DNA of 64,000 nt from an uncultured Prevotellaceae bacterium (GCA_900317835.1 ONIL01000001.1:124001-188000); one strand, 5' to 3'. Shown: positions 24,686-34,138, counted from the first letter of the stretch. Notes: generated from the sequence alone by a model not told the origin. Numbers and translations are program-made.

Positions 24686-25804
24686 ATGAAATTCAACGTC
24701 CAAAGTAAATTACTGCTCACGCGCCTCAACGCAGTGAGCAAAGTGGTGAGCAACAAGAACGCGTATGCCATTCTCGACAATTTCCTGTTTGAGTTGCAGA
24801 GCGACCGCCTGGTTGTCACGGGCAGTGACATGGAGACCCGCCTGACCACCAACATCGAGGTGCAGAACGTCGAAGGCACTGGTAAGTTTGCCATTGATGT
24901 GAAGCGTACCATCAATTCACTGAAGGAATTACCCGACACCGCACTGACCTTTGAAATCAACGACGAGACTCTCGCCGTGAAGGTGACTTACTTGAACGGA
25001 TACTATGACGCAATGGCACTCAACGGTGACGAGTTCCCTGAGAAGGCTGCCAATGCCAATGAAGTGAAGCAATTCGCGCTTCCTGCCAAGAATATAGCAG
25101 CTGGCATCAGCCATACCCTGTTTGCTGTGGGTAATGACGACATGCATCCCCAGTTCACAGGTATCTATTGGGACATCAAACCCGACATGATTGTGTATGT
25201 CGCCAGTGATTCCCACAAGCTAGTGCGCTACCGTCAGACCAGTGTTGCGCCCAACTTTGAGCGCTCATTCATCCTTCCCGCCAAGCCTGCAGCCATCCTG
25301 GCAAGCATCATTGACCGAAACAGCGAGGAAAACATCAGTATCACCGTTGACGAGAACAGCGCCACCTTTGAGAATGCTGATTATCAGTTGTCCTGCCGCT
25401 TCATCAACGGCCGCTATCCCAACTATAATTCCGTCATCCCCGAGGACAATCCCTACACCATGGCCGTTGACCGCATGACGCTGCTGAACGCCGTTCGCCG
25501 CGTCGCTGTGTTTGCTAACGTTGGAGGCCTGGTTCGTCTTGACTTGAGCCCCGACCATGTAGTGCTTACCGCCCAGGATGTTGATCACTCGACCGCTGCC
25601 GAGGAGACCATTAAGTGTGAGTATAACGGTGAGCCCATGAACATCGGCTTCAAGAGCGCTGACGTCATTGATGTTGTGAACAATATCGACAGTGAGGGCG
25701 TATTCCTCAAGTTGCTCGATCCCGCACGCGCTGGTGTGTTTGTTCCCAGTGAACAGAAGGCCGGTGAAGACCTCATAGTGCTGCAGATGCCCATGATGAT
25801 TTAA
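24686..25804 (+). CDS. dnaN: DNA polymerase III beta sliding clamp
   Basis: Ring-shaped processivity factor that tethers polymerase III to DNA. 372 residues, normal length, with the three repeated clamp domains: N-terminal MKFNVQSKLLLTRLNAVSKVV, a middle domain with FAVGNDDMHPQFTGIYWDI, and a C-terminal domain ending in VLQMPMMI, which resembles the clamp ending VVMPMRL that forms part of the peptide-binding cleft. First gene of a compact operon; the next gene follows after 29 nt. It is not next to dnaA here. Confidence 0.97.
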   Translation: MKFNVQSKLLLTRLNAVSKVVSNKNAYAILDNFLFELQSDRLVVTGSDMETRLTTNIEVQNVEGTGKFAIDVKRTINSLKELPDTALTFEINDETLAVKVTYLNGYYDAMALNGDEFPEKAANANEVKQFALPAKNIAAGISHTLFAVGNDDMHPQFTGIYWDIKPDMIVYVASDSHKLVRYRQTSVAPNFERSFILPAKPAAILASIIDRNSEENISITVDENSATFENADYQLSCRFINGRYPNYNSVIPEDNPYTMAVDRMTLLNAVRRVAVFANVGGLVRLDLSPDHVVLTAQDVDHSTAAEETIKCEYNGEPMNIGFKSADVIDVVNNIDSEGVFLKLLDPARAGVFVPSEQKAGEDLIVLQMPMMI

Positions 25805-25833
25805 TTCCATATCATTCTCCAACTGCATCTCAC

Positions 25834-26616
25834 ATGGAACTGAACCTGAAACGTCCTCTTGTGGTATTTGACTTGGAATCCACTGGTCTCAACATCACCG
25901 AGGACCGTATCATCGAGTTGTCTTACGTCAAGGTGTATCCCGACGGCAAGGAAGAGTCCAACACCTATCGCTTCAACCCCGGGAAAGTCATACCCCAACA
26001 GGCCATCGACGTGCACCACATCACCAACGAGGACCTGGAACATGAGCCCACCTTCAAGGAGCGTGCTCATGACATTGCGCGTGTGTTTGAGGGTAGCGAC
26101 ATCGCCGGCTTTAACAGCAACCATTTTGATATCCCGTTGCTGGTACAGGAGCTGAACAAGGCAGGTGTGAACTTTGATCCCGCACAGCACAAGTTCATTG
26201 ATGTGCAGACGATTTACCACAAGCGCGAGAAACGTGACCTGGAGGCTGCTTGCTTGTTCTATTGCGGTCATCCGATGGAGAATCATCATGCGGCAGCCGA
26301 CGACGCCAAGACAACGCTCGAGGTGCTCAAGGCCCAACTCGACCACTATGCCAATTGCGATGAGCCACTGATCAACGACGTGGATTTCCTGTCACAGTAC
26401 TCGACCCATAACCGCAATGTGGATCTGGCTGGGCGCATTATCCTTAATGAGAACAAGCAGCCAGTGTTTAACTTTGGCAAGCACAAGGGCAAAACGGTTG
26501 AGGACGTTTTCACCAAGTTGGATTTTGGCTATTATGACTGGATGATGAAGAGTGACTTTGCCGAGAACACCAAGCAAGTCATTACCAAACTATACATCCA
26601 GTTCAAGAAACAATAA
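25834..26616 (+). CDS. 3'-5' exonuclease with C-terminal ExoX-like/DUF3820 module
   Basis: 260-residue DnaQ-family exonuclease. ExoI motif FDLESTGL has Asp13 and Glu15; ExoII is GFNSNHFDIPLL; ExoIII carries HHAAADDAKTT, making it a DEDDh enzyme. After about residue 185 a second small module reads FNFGKHKGKTVEDVF...YYDWMMKSDF, a pattern found at the C-terminus of ExoX-type nucleases and in DUF3820 proteins. The position directly after the clamp gene suggests a proofreading or repair role with dnaN, though it is not a typical polymerase epsilon subunit. 22 nt before coaBC. Confidence 0.88.
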   Translation: MELNLKRPLVVFDLESTGLNITEDRIIELSYVKVYPDGKEESNTYRFNPGKVIPQQAIDVHHITNEDLEHEPTFKERAHDIARVFEGSDIAGFNSNHFDIPLLVQELNKAGVNFDPAQHKFIDVQTIYHKREKRDLEAACLFYCGHPMENHHAAADDAKTTLEVLKAQLDHYANCDEPLINDVDFLSQYSTHNRNVDLAGRIILNENKQPVFNFGKHKGKTVEDVFTKLDFGYYDWMMKSDFAENTKQVITKLYIQFKKQ

Positions 26617-26638
26617 ACTAACCCTAAGACGACGTGTC

Positions 26639-27853
26639 ATGTTAAAAGGCAAGCACATTATTTTGGGCATCACAGGCGGTATTGCCGCCTACAAGTGCGC
26701 AACGCTCACCCGCCTGCTCATCAAGGCCGGTGCCGAGGTTCAGGTCATCATGACCCCCAATGCCAAACAGTTTATCCAGCCCTTGACGCTCTCGACGTTG
26801 AGTGGCAAGCCCGTCATCAGTGAATTCTTCACTGCTAACACGGGCCAATGGAATAGCCATGTAGACCTTGGCTTGTGGGCCGATGCCCTGATCATAGCCC
26901 CGGCTACCGCCTCGACTATTGGCAAGATGGCGAATGGCGTTGCCGACAACATGCTGGTAACGACCTATCTGTCGGCCAAGGCGCCAGTGTTTGTCGCACC
27001 TGCAATGGATTTGGACATGATGCGTCATCCCAGCACCGTGCGCAACCTGGAATTGCTGCGCAGTTACGGTAACCATATTATTGAGCCAGCTGAGGGTGAG
27101 TTGGCGAGTCACCTCATCGGCAAGGGACGCATGGAAGAGCCCGAGAACATCGTTAAGGCACTCGACGCATTCTTTGCAGCAAGTGAAGATCTGCAAGGCA
27201 AGCGTGTGCTCATCACTGCTGGCCCAACGGTCGAGAAGATTGATCCCGTGCGTTTCATCAGCAACTTCTCGTCGGGCAAGATGGGATTTGCGCTGGCCGA
27301 AGAGTGTGCTAGCCGTGGTGCCCACGTGACGCTTGTTGCCGGCCCTGTCGCACTCAAGACCGATAGTGCAAATATCGAGCGCGTTGATGTGACCACTGCT
27401 GTTGAGATGCACGATGCCGTCATGCAGCGCCTGCCGCAGAGTGATGCCATCATCCTGTGTGCCGCTGTAGCTGATTATCGTGTGGAAAACGTGGCAAGCA
27501 GCAAGATCAAACGCGAGAAAACCGAGAATCCCGTGATTCAACTCACTCCCAACCCCGATATTGCTAAGGCTGTAGGACAGGCCAAGCGCGATGACCAGGT
27601 GACTGTGGGATTTGCGCTGGAGACCGATAACGAGAATGCCAATGCTCAAGGGAAACTGGAACGCAAGAACCTGAATTTCATTGTTATGAACTCGTTGAGG
27701 GACAAGAATGCCGGTTTCCAGGTCGATACCAATAAAATTACCATTTTCACCGATAAGGGTGATGTCATCAACGGCGAGTGCAAGAGCAAGCGCGCCGTTG
27801 CCCATGATATCGTTGATGTTTTATACCAATATCTGTCGAAGCATGAAAACTAA
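26639..27853 (+). CDS. coaBC: Bifunctional phosphopantothenoylcysteine decarboxylase/synthetase
   Basis: Makes 4'-phosphopantetheine from 4'-phosphopantothenate and cysteine in CoA synthesis. 404 residues from the ATG at 26639 (MLKGKHIILGITGGIAAYK). The CoaC flavoprotein domain has NSHVDLGLWAD with the active-site His, and PATASTIGKMANGVADNML. The CoaB domain starts near residue 185 with RVLITAGPTVEKIDPVRFISNFSSGKMG and ends with NSL and KITIFTD. The frame is open upstream to 26552 but that part overlaps the exonuclease. The porD-like gene starts 11 nt before this stop. Confidence 0.95.
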   Translation: MLKGKHIILGITGGIAAYKCATLTRLLIKAGAEVQVIMTPNAKQFIQPLTLSTLSGKPVISEFFTANTGQWNSHVDLGLWADALIIAPATASTIGKMANGVADNMLVTTYLSAKAPVFVAPAMDLDMMRHPSTVRNLELLRSYGNHIIEPAEGELASHLIGKGRMEEPENIVKALDAFFAASEDLQGKRVLITAGPTVEKIDPVRFISNFSSGKMGFALAEECASRGAHVTLVAGPVALKTDSANIERVDVTTAVEMHDAVMQRLPQSDAIILCAAVADYRVENVASSKIKREKTENPVIQLTPNPDIAKAVGQAKRDDQVTVGFALETDNENANAQGKLERKNLNFIVMNSLRDKNAGFQVDTNKITIFTDKGDVINGECKSKRAVAHDIVDVLYQYLSKHEN

Positions 27854-28763
27854 GTTATTGACGTTGTGTGCGGCATTGCTGTGCGCCTTCAGTGCATTTG
27901 CCGACGACGAGGCGACCGAACTCAACTGTGAGGTCGAGGTCAACAGTGATAAGATCACCAACGGCAGCAAAGACATATTTAATGAGCTCAAACAGTCGGT
28001 AACCGACTACATGAACACGACCAAGTGGACCAATGCCGTGTTCGGCACCAATGAGAAGATCTACTGTAAACTCCTGTTTACCCTCAGCTCATGGGACGAC
28101 GCCACCGGCATGATGAAAGGCGACTTGCAAATCCAGTCGCAAAGGCCAGTCTATAACAGTACCTACACGACGGCAATCATCAACTTCAGGGACACAAAGG
28201 TAGACTTTACTTTTGAAACAGGTCAGCAGTTGGTATTTTCAGAGATGGATATGGAGGATAACCTGACGGCTATTCTCAACTTTTGGGCCTACATGATCAT
28301 TGCCATGGACTTCGACTCGTTTGAGTTGAACGGTGGCAATCCTTACTACGAACGTGCGGCTCAGGTGGTGAGGCTGGCACAGAGCAGTGGCGAGAGCGGT
28401 TGGAAAGCCTTTGAGGACAACACCAACCGCAGTGCAGTGCTGAGTGCTTTTACCGATAATGCTACTGCTCCCGTTCATAACATCCTGTACGAGTATCACC
28501 GGATGGGACTGGACCAGATGGTCGTCACTGTTGACAAGGGACGTTCGGCTATCACCCATACGCTCGAGAACCTGGGCAAGATATATGAAGCCGCCCCCAT
28601 GTCGGTATGCCTGACAATGTTCAAGGACTCCAAACTTGATGAATTGATCAATGTCTATAGCAAGGCAAATACCAGTGAGAAAGAAGCCGTCTATGAGATG
28701 CTCTATCAGATTTATCCCAGCGAGACCAACCGTCTGGACGAGATCAAAAAGACATCAAATTAA
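27843..28763 (+). CDS. porD: PorD/DUF4835 family protein, type IX secretion associated
   Basis: 306-residue periplasmic protein. The start at 27843 gives a clear signal peptide (MKTKLLTLCAALLCAFSAFA) followed by ELNCEVEVNSDKI, the DUF4835 opening, then the FNELKQSVTDYMNTTKWTN segment. In Porphyromonas the homologue PorD/PorW-region genes are linked to the type IX secretion system, so this gene suggests, but does not prove, that the organism has one. Overlaps coaBC by 11 nt; recN follows after 14 nt. The coaBC-porD-recN order is, as I recall, conserved in Bacteroidales. Confidence 0.8.
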   Translation: MKTKLLTLCAALLCAFSAFADDEATELNCEVEVNSDKITNGSKDIFNELKQSVTDYMNTTKWTNAVFGTNEKIYCKLLFTLSSWDDATGMMKGDLQIQSQRPVYNSTYTTAIINFRDTKVDFTFETGQQLVFSEMDMEDNLTAILNFWAYMIIAMDFDSFELNGGNPYYERAAQVVRLAQSSGESGWKAFEDNTNRSAVLSAFTDNATAPVHNILYEYHRMGLDQMVVTVDKGRSAITHTLENLGKIYEAAPMSVCLTMFKDSKLDELINVYSKANTSEKEAVYEMLYQIYPSETNRLDEIKKTSN

Positions 28764-28777
28764 TCAAGGCAGGTGTA

Positions 28778-30445
28778 ATGATCAAGCAGCTGCATATTTC
28801 TAACTATGCCCTCATCGACAAACTGGATATTACGTTTGACGATGGCTTGACAATTATCACCGGCGAGACTGGTGCCGGCAAGTCCATTATTTTGGGTGCC
28901 GTGTCGCTGATTATGGGTGAGCGAGCCGACAGTAAGGCAATTCGGGATACTGCCGCTAAGACTATTGTCGAAGCGACGTTTGACATTGCTGGCTATACAC
29001 TCGAACCATCCTTTATTGACAATGACATCGACTGGGATGAGCATGAGTGCTTGCTCCGTCGTGAGATATCACCTAACGGTCGTTCGCGGGCATTTGTCAA
29101 CGACACGCCTGTGCAGTTGACTGTATTGCGTGAATTGAGCACTCGCCTGCTGGATATCCACAGCCAGCATAACAATATGCTGCTTTCTCAGTCCAGTTTC
29201 CAGCTATCAATCCTTGACAGTATTGCAGGTAATAGTGAATTGTTGAACGATTACCGACTTGCCTATCAAGAATATCGCGATGCAGTGCGTCGCCTTGATG
29301 AAACGCAAAGCGAGATCGAACGATTGCGCCGTGACGAGGACTACATCCGTTTCCAACTCACCGAATTACAGGGCTTGCAGCTCAAGCCCAATGAAGATCA
29401 GGAACTTGAGGCGACACTGGGAAAGTTGAGCAATGTTACTGGCTTGAAGGAGATTTTGTGGAATGTCTCAAACCAACTCGATAATGAGGAAAACAGTGTC
29501 CTGGAACGCCTGACCATGCTGGTGCAGCAACTGCAGGAAGCTGAGAAAAACCTTGACGATGTCAAGGGGATGCCAGAACGCGTGCAGAATGCCATTATCG
29601 ACCTCAAGGACATCGCCCGCAGTGCTGGTTTCATCATGGAGACGCTAAATGATGACCCGGCCGAGCTGGCCCGCATTGAGGAGCGGCTCAACAGCATCCA
29701 CAGCCTCCAGTACAAACACAATGCGGCTGACGTCAACCGGCTCCTGGAGATTCAGCACAACTATGAACAACAACTGAACGAGATTGAGCACAACGACCAC
29801 ATCATCGATGAACTGAGGGCACTGGTCCAGACAAAGCAATCAGCTGCGGCTGGCCTTGCCCGACAACTCTCGGTCAGGCGACATGATGCTGCCCAACGAT
29901 TTGGCAAGGAACTGTTGACCCTGGCCACGCCGCTGGGGATGAAGAACATCTCCTTTGATATCAAGTGTGACACGACTGACCTCACGTCAAGTGGAATAGA
30001 CCGTGTGGCATTCATGATGGCCTTCAACAAGAACCAGGCACTCATGCCTGTCAAGGACACGGCCTCAGGAGGTGAAATCTCACGTGTCATGCTGTGTATC
30101 AAGACCATCATTGCCCGCCACATGCAGTTGCCTTGCATCATCTTTGATGAGGTGGATACCGGTGTGAGCGGTGACATCGCCAACAGGATAGGCGAAATGA
30201 TGGCCGACATCGCTCACAGCATTCAGGTCATCGCCATTACCCACTTGCCACAGGTGGCTGCAAGCGGCAATCATCACCTGCGAGTCTATAAGACTGACAC
30301 CGAGGTCGAGACACTCACGCGTGTCGAGGTGCTTGATGCGCAAGAGCACATCCTGGAGATTGCACGCATGTTAAGTGGCAAGGATATCAACCAAGCCGCC
30401 ATCGAGAACGCTAAATCACTTATCAAACACAAGCATAATGATTGA
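28778..30445 (+). CDS. recN: DNA repair protein RecN
   Basis: SMC-like ATPase acting at double-strand breaks. 555 residues, standard length: N-terminal MIKQLHISNYALIDKL and Walker A ITGETGAGKSII (residues 28-38), a central coiled-coil region rich in Glu/Leu (about 150-360), then the C-terminal ATPase half with TASGGEISRVMLCIKT, Walker B CIIFDEVDTGVSG and THLPQVAA. The stop overlaps the rlmB start by 8 nt. Confidence 0.96.
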   Translation: MIKQLHISNYALIDKLDITFDDGLTIITGETGAGKSIILGAVSLIMGERADSKAIRDTAAKTIVEATFDIAGYTLEPSFIDNDIDWDEHECLLRREISPNGRSRAFVNDTPVQLTVLRELSTRLLDIHSQHNNMLLSQSSFQLSILDSIAGNSELLNDYRLAYQEYRDAVRRLDETQSEIERLRRDEDYIRFQLTELQGLQLKPNEDQELEATLGKLSNVTGLKEILWNVSNQLDNEENSVLERLTMLVQQLQEAEKNLDDVKGMPERVQNAIIDLKDIARSAGFIMETLNDDPAELARIEERLNSIHSLQYKHNAADVNRLLEIQHNYEQQLNEIEHNDHIIDELRALVQTKQSAAAGLARQLSVRRHDAAQRFGKELLTLATPLGMKNISFDIKCDTTDLTSSGIDRVAFMMAFNKNQALMPVKDTASGGEISRVMLCIKTIIARHMQLPCIIFDEVDTGVSGDIANRIGEMMADIAHSIQVIAITHLPQVAASGNHHLRVYKTDTEVETLTRVEVLDAQEHILEIARMLSGKDINQAAIENAKSLIKHKHND

Positions 30446-31196
30446 CAAGACACAATACATCTATGGTATTCACGCCGTGCTCGAAGCTATCGACGCAGGT
30501 AAGGATATTGACAAGATTTTCTTGAGTAAGACACTCAACAATGAGACCGCCCAGGAGATTGCCGATCGTGCCCGGCAACTGCGTGTGCCCGTGCAACGCG
30601 TCCCCGTGCAGAAGATCGACCGCATCACACGCCGCAACCATCAGGGCGTTCTTGCCATGATGGCCGCCGTGACCTATTATCGCGTCGAGGATGTGGTTCC
30701 CCAACTGTTTGACGCTGGTGAGAACCCGTTTGTTGTGGTGCTTGACGGTATCACCGACGTACGCAACTTTGGTGCGGTAGCACGCACATGCGAGTGTGCA
30801 GGCGTCAGTGCTGTTGTCATTCCCGACCGCGAGAGCGTGAGCGTCAATGCCGATGCCGTCAAGACGTCGGCAGGAGCACTCAACTACCTGCCCGTGTGCC
30901 GTGAGCGCAATCTGGTTAATGCCGTCAAGTTATTGCGCGACAGCGGCTTCAAGATTGTTGGAACAAGTGACAAGAGCCAAATGCCCTACACAACAGCCGA
31001 TTACACAGGCCCAGTCGCCATCGTTCTAGGATCCGAAGACAAGGGCATCTCACCCGAAATCATGAAGTTGTGTGACACCCAAGTTCTCATTCCCGAATTT
31101 GGTCACATCAACTCGTTGAACGTGTCGGTTGCAGGTGGTATTATGATCTATGAGGTCGTCAGACAACGTCTCAATGACAACCAGGTAGTCAATTAA
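30438..31196 (+). CDS. rlmB: 23S rRNA 2'-O-ribose methyltransferase, TrmH/RlmB family
   Basis: SPOUT methyltransferase; RlmB methylates G2251 of 23S rRNA. 252 residues from the ATG at 30438, which overlaps the end of recN by 8 nt. An N-terminal substrate-binding domain (YIYGIHAVLEAI) is followed by the knotted catalytic domain: motif 1 LDGITDVRNFGAVARTCE, motif 2 IVLGSEDKGISPE and motif 3 LNVSVAGGIMIYE. Specific assignment to RlmB rather than another TrmH paralogue is by overall resemblance. Last gene of the dnaN operon. Confidence 0.88.
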   Translation: MIDKTQYIYGIHAVLEAIDAGKDIDKIFLSKTLNNETAQEIADRARQLRVPVQRVPVQKIDRITRRNHQGVLAMMAAVTYYRVEDVVPQLFDAGENPFVVVLDGITDVRNFGAVARTCECAGVSAVVIPDRESVSVNADAVKTSAGALNYLPVCRERNLVNAVKLLRDSGFKIVGTSDKSQMPYTTADYTGPVAIVLGSEDKGISPEIMKLCDTQVLIPEFGHINSLNVSVAGGIMIYEVVRQRLNDNQVVN

Positions 31197-31208
31197 GCAG
31201 CCAATGAG

Positions 31209-31239
31209 TTGCCCAGACCGCCATTTTTCGCTAATTTTG
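31209..31239 (+). promoter_or_regulatory. Promoter of the nusB operon (TTG-N20-TAATTTTG)
   Basis: TTG at 31209-31211 and TAATTTTG at 31232-31239 separated by 20 nt; the nusB ATG is 22 nt downstream. It starts a new transcription unit after rlmB. Confidence 0.7.
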
Positions 31240-31261
31240 CAGTTCAATAATTGATATATCT

Positions 31262-32194
31262 ATGTTAAATCGAGTATTAATCAGAACAAAAGTAGTACAG
31301 AACCTGTACTCATATATGCTTACCCGTCCCGAGCGCACCCTAGCCAATGCACTGAAGGACCTGGACACTAGCCTGGAAAAGACCTATGAGTTGTACCATT
31401 ACCTGATGCGTCTGCCCATAGAATTAACCCATATCCAGGAGATGCGTCTTGATGAGGCACGCAATAAATACCTGCCGACCGAGGAGGAGCTGAATCCCAA
31501 CATGAAGTTTGTCAACAACCGTCTTGTGAAAGCCCTTGCCGACAACGAACTGTTGAAACAGTTTGCCCAAGAGCACACCGTTACTTGGAACGATGATCCA
31601 ATCTTTGAACGACTGATGCTCGACAAGGTGCTCAAGAGCGACCTCTACAACGACTACATGGCCGATGACGAGGATAGCATGGAAGCCGACAGCCTGTTGT
31701 GGCAGCAACTCATGAAGCAGGTCATACTGCCTGACGAAAACATGGCCGATGCCATCGAGCAGCGATCACTGTTCTGGACCGAGGACGACATGGATTTGAT
31801 AGGACAATTCGTGTGCAAGACGTTCAGGCGCATTGCCGAAGGTGACGAGCAAGCCGTGTTGCCTAAGTATAAAGACGAGGAGGACAGTGAGTTCGGCAAG
31901 GAATTGTTCTCGACGACAGTGACACAGATGCCCGAGAATAATCAAATCATTGATGACTTGGTGCAAAGTAGCCGTTGGGACAAGGACCGTATCGTGCTCA
32001 TGGACCGCATCATCATGTGCGCCGCCCTTGCCGAGTTGCGATCCTTTGACAAAATTCCTGCCGCCGTGTCGCTCAACGAGTATATCGAGTTGGCCAAGAA
32101 CTTCAGCACTGCGGCAAGCGGCAAGTTTGTGAACGGTATCCTCAATAATGCAGTGAAGCAACTGCGCAATGAAGGGAAAATCCTAAAACGATAA
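31262..32194 (+). CDS. nusB: Transcription antitermination factor NusB (long Bacteroidetes form)
   Basis: Binds boxA RNA with NusE (S10) to support rRNA transcription antitermination. At 310 residues it is about twice the length of E. coli NusB: a ~170-residue N-terminal extension begins MLNRVLIRTKVVQNLYSY, and the canonical NusB helical domain occupies the C-terminal half (DDLVQSSRWDKDRIVLMDRIIMCAALAELRSF...VSLNEYIELAKNFSTAASGKFVNGILNNA). The long form is usual in Bacteroidetes. Followed by yajC after 50 nt. Confidence 0.93.
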   Translation: MLNRVLIRTKVVQNLYSYMLTRPERTLANALKDLDTSLEKTYELYHYLMRLPIELTHIQEMRLDEARNKYLPTEEELNPNMKFVNNRLVKALADNELLKQFAQEHTVTWNDDPIFERLMLDKVLKSDLYNDYMADDEDSMEADSLLWQQLMKQVILPDENMADAIEQRSLFWTEDDMDLIGQFVCKTFRRIAEGDEQAVLPKYKDEEDSEFGKELFSTTVTQMPENNQIIDDLVQSSRWDKDRIVLMDRIIMCAALAELRSFDKIPAAVSLNEYIELAKNFSTAASGKFVNGILNNAVKQLRNEGKILKR

Positions 32195-32244
32195 ACGCAA
32201 GATACATTAAATATTATACTAACTTATAAAGAATAGTTTTAATT

Positions 32245-32571
32245 ATGCTTAACATGATTTTACTGCAAGCTGCCGGTGGAGCAGCTGGCGCTAGTGGATG
32301 GAGCTCCTTGATCATGATTGTCGCTCTCCTCGCCATTTTCTACTTCTTCATGATTGCCCCGCAGCAGAAGAAACAGAAAAAAATCAACGCCTTCCGTAAC
32401 AGCCTCAAGAAGGGCGACAAGGTGATGACCGCTGGTGGCATCTATGGCCGCATCCGCGAGATCAACGACACTTATGCGCTGTTGGAGATTGACAACAATG
32501 TGACCATCAAGATTGACAAGAACTCGATCTATCAGTCAATGCAGGACGTGGACGAGAGTGTCAAGAATTGA
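32245..32571 (+). CDS. yajC: Preprotein translocase subunit YajC
   Basis: 108-residue single-span membrane protein that joins the SecDF complex. Hydrophobic helix SLIMIVALLAIFYFFMIAP at about residues 22-40, followed at once by the family's Q/K-rich stretch (PQQKKQKK) and a soluble domain with LKKGDKVMTAGGIYGRI. The order nusB-yajC-ybbR-coaE is a recognisable Bacteroidetes block. Confidence 0.95.
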   Translation: MLNMILLQAAGGAAGASGWSSLIMIVALLAIFYFFMIAPQQKKQKKINAFRNSLKKGDKVMTAGGIYGRIREINDTYALLEIDNNVTIKIDKNSIYQSMQDVDESVKN

Positions 32572-32595
32572 TTACTGTAAACGATTGACAATGAC

Positions 32596-33558
32596 ATGAA
32601 ACTCTGGGATAAGATACAGGATCGATTGAAGGAGTCGCCCCGCACGCGGTCGATTCTCCTTTACCTCGGTTTTGTCGTCATCTCGGCGGTGTTCTGGAGT
32701 TTCTTGACTTTTAACCGTGACGTCAAGCTCGATATCGAGGTGCCCGTCAAGGTGAGCATGCCTGACAATGTGCACTTGCTCTCCAGAGTCCCCGACACGC
32801 TGACCGTTACCGTTAATGACCGCGGTTACAGGTTCTTCTCCTACTTGTTCAACAAGACACCATCGTTGACACTGCGTTTTGACGACTACAATGACGGTGT
32901 CGGCAATTTCAAGGTTGACCAGAGCCACTTGAAGAAGGCTCTTGCCGCTGTGCTTAACAAGCATGCTACCATCATCAGCGTCTTGCCTGAGAATATCAAT
33001 ATCAGGTTTACCGACTTGCCTGGCAAGAAGGTGCCCGTCAAGACCGATATCATCGTCGAGCCCCGTGAAGACTATGCTCAGTATGGCGCTTTGATCCAAA
33101 GCCAAGACTCGGTGCTTGTCTTCAGTGACGCGCAGACGCTGAACGAGATCAATGAGGTTTATACCTATCATGTTGAGGAAACTGACTTGACCGATACCCT
33201 GCGCCGCAAGGTGTCAATCGCTCCCATCAAGGGGGCTGTCGTTGAGCCGCGAACCATCGAGATCACTGTGCCCATTGAAAAGATGAGGTATCAGACCCGC
33301 CATGTCAAGATTGTTGTGCGCAATGCTCCCCCCTCGGTCAAGATGCTGCTCTTCCCTAGTGATGTGGAAGTGTCATATCGCAGCCCGGTGAGCCGCATCA
33401 AGGATGATGCAGGCATTACAGCCGTTGTGGATTACAACTCGTTGGACACCTACTCCTCGAACAACAAGGTGAAAGTCCTTATCGGCGAGATACCCGCTGC
33501 CTATCAGGACGTGAAACTCACGCCCGACAGTGTGGAATATATCATCGAGAAGCATTAG
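32596..33558 (+). CDS. YbbR-like domain protein
   Basis: 320-residue protein with one N-terminal transmembrane segment (SILLYLGFVVISAVFWSFLTF, about 19-39) and an extracytoplasmic part made of YbbR-like repeats: the VPVKVSMPDNVHLLSRVPDTLTVTV and KKVPVKTDIIVEP segments are two repeat starts. YbbR proteins in other phyla affect cyclic-di-AMP synthesis; in Bacteroidetes the role is not established. coaE starts one base after the stop. Confidence 0.82.
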   Translation: MKLWDKIQDRLKESPRTRSILLYLGFVVISAVFWSFLTFNRDVKLDIEVPVKVSMPDNVHLLSRVPDTLTVTVNDRGYRFFSYLFNKTPSLTLRFDDYNDGVGNFKVDQSHLKKALAAVLNKHATIISVLPENINIRFTDLPGKKVPVKTDIIVEPREDYAQYGALIQSQDSVLVFSDAQTLNEINEVYTYHVEETDLTDTLRRKVSIAPIKGAVVEPRTIEITVPIEKMRYQTRHVKIVVRNAPPSVKMLLFPSDVEVSYRSPVSRIKDDAGITAVVDYNSLDTYSSNNKVKVLIGEIPAAYQDVKLTPDSVEYIIEKH

Positions 33559-33559
33559 G

Positions 33560-34138
33560 GTGAAACTGATTGCGATAACCGGCGGAATCGGAAGCGGCAA
33601 GAGCGTTGTCGCCCGCATTGTCAGTGAGATGGGGTACAATGTCTATGACTGTGACAGTCGTGCCAAGGCCTTGATGACTGAGGATGCACAAGTGCGTGAG
33701 CAACTCATTGACTCGTTTGGTATCGAGACATATCTTGAGGACGGGTCACTCAACCGGCAGCACCTGAGTCAGGTGGCGTTCAACGACAAGAGCGCTCTTG
33801 ACCGACTGAATAGCATAGTGCATCCAGCCACAGCCCGTGACATGCAATGCTGGGCTGAGGGACAAGCAAGCCTTGGCGCCACATTAGCCTTTGTCGAGAC
33901 GGCATTATTGAGAACGGCAAGTCTTGACCGGGTGGTGGACGAGGTGTGGCATGTGACTGCCCCTGCTCCAGTGCGCGTCGAGCGCGTCATGGCCCGTAAT
34001 GGCCTCTCGGAGCAGCAAGTGCGCTCCAGAATCAGTGCCCAAGCCGCTGAGGATGCAATTGCTGAGGGCGAGCATGTGATTGTCAATGACGGCGTCAAGG
34101 CCGTTTTGCCACAGGTAATGCATCTCATCAACCAATAA
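33560..34138 (+). CDS. coaE: Dephospho-CoA kinase
   Basis: Final step of CoA synthesis. The start is taken as GTG at 33560, one base after the ybbR stop, because it gives MKLIAITGGIGSGKS with the P-loop at residues 8-15; the in-frame start at 33530 would overlap ybbR and add unconserved residues. 192 residues, normal length. Further motifs: YDCDSRAKAL, NSIVHPATARDM and the ATP-lid region RVMARNGLSEQQVRSRISAQ. With coaBC in this window, two of the CoA enzymes are covered. Confidence 0.94.
   Translation: MKLIAITGGIGSGKSVVARIVSEMGYNVYDCDSRAKALMTEDAQVREQLIDSFGIETYLEDGSLNRQHLSQVAFNDKSALDRLNSIVHPATARDMQCWAEGQASLGATLAFVETALLRTASLDRVVDEVWHVTAPAPVRVERVMARNGLSEQQVRSRISAQAAEDAIAEGEHVIVNDGVKAVLPQVMHLINQ

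Noticed and set aside
26642-27805. Open frame of 387 codons antisense to coaBC
   Set aside because: coaBC on the other strand has complete, ordered family motifs. The antisense translation has no recognisable domain and results from the codon bias of coaBC.
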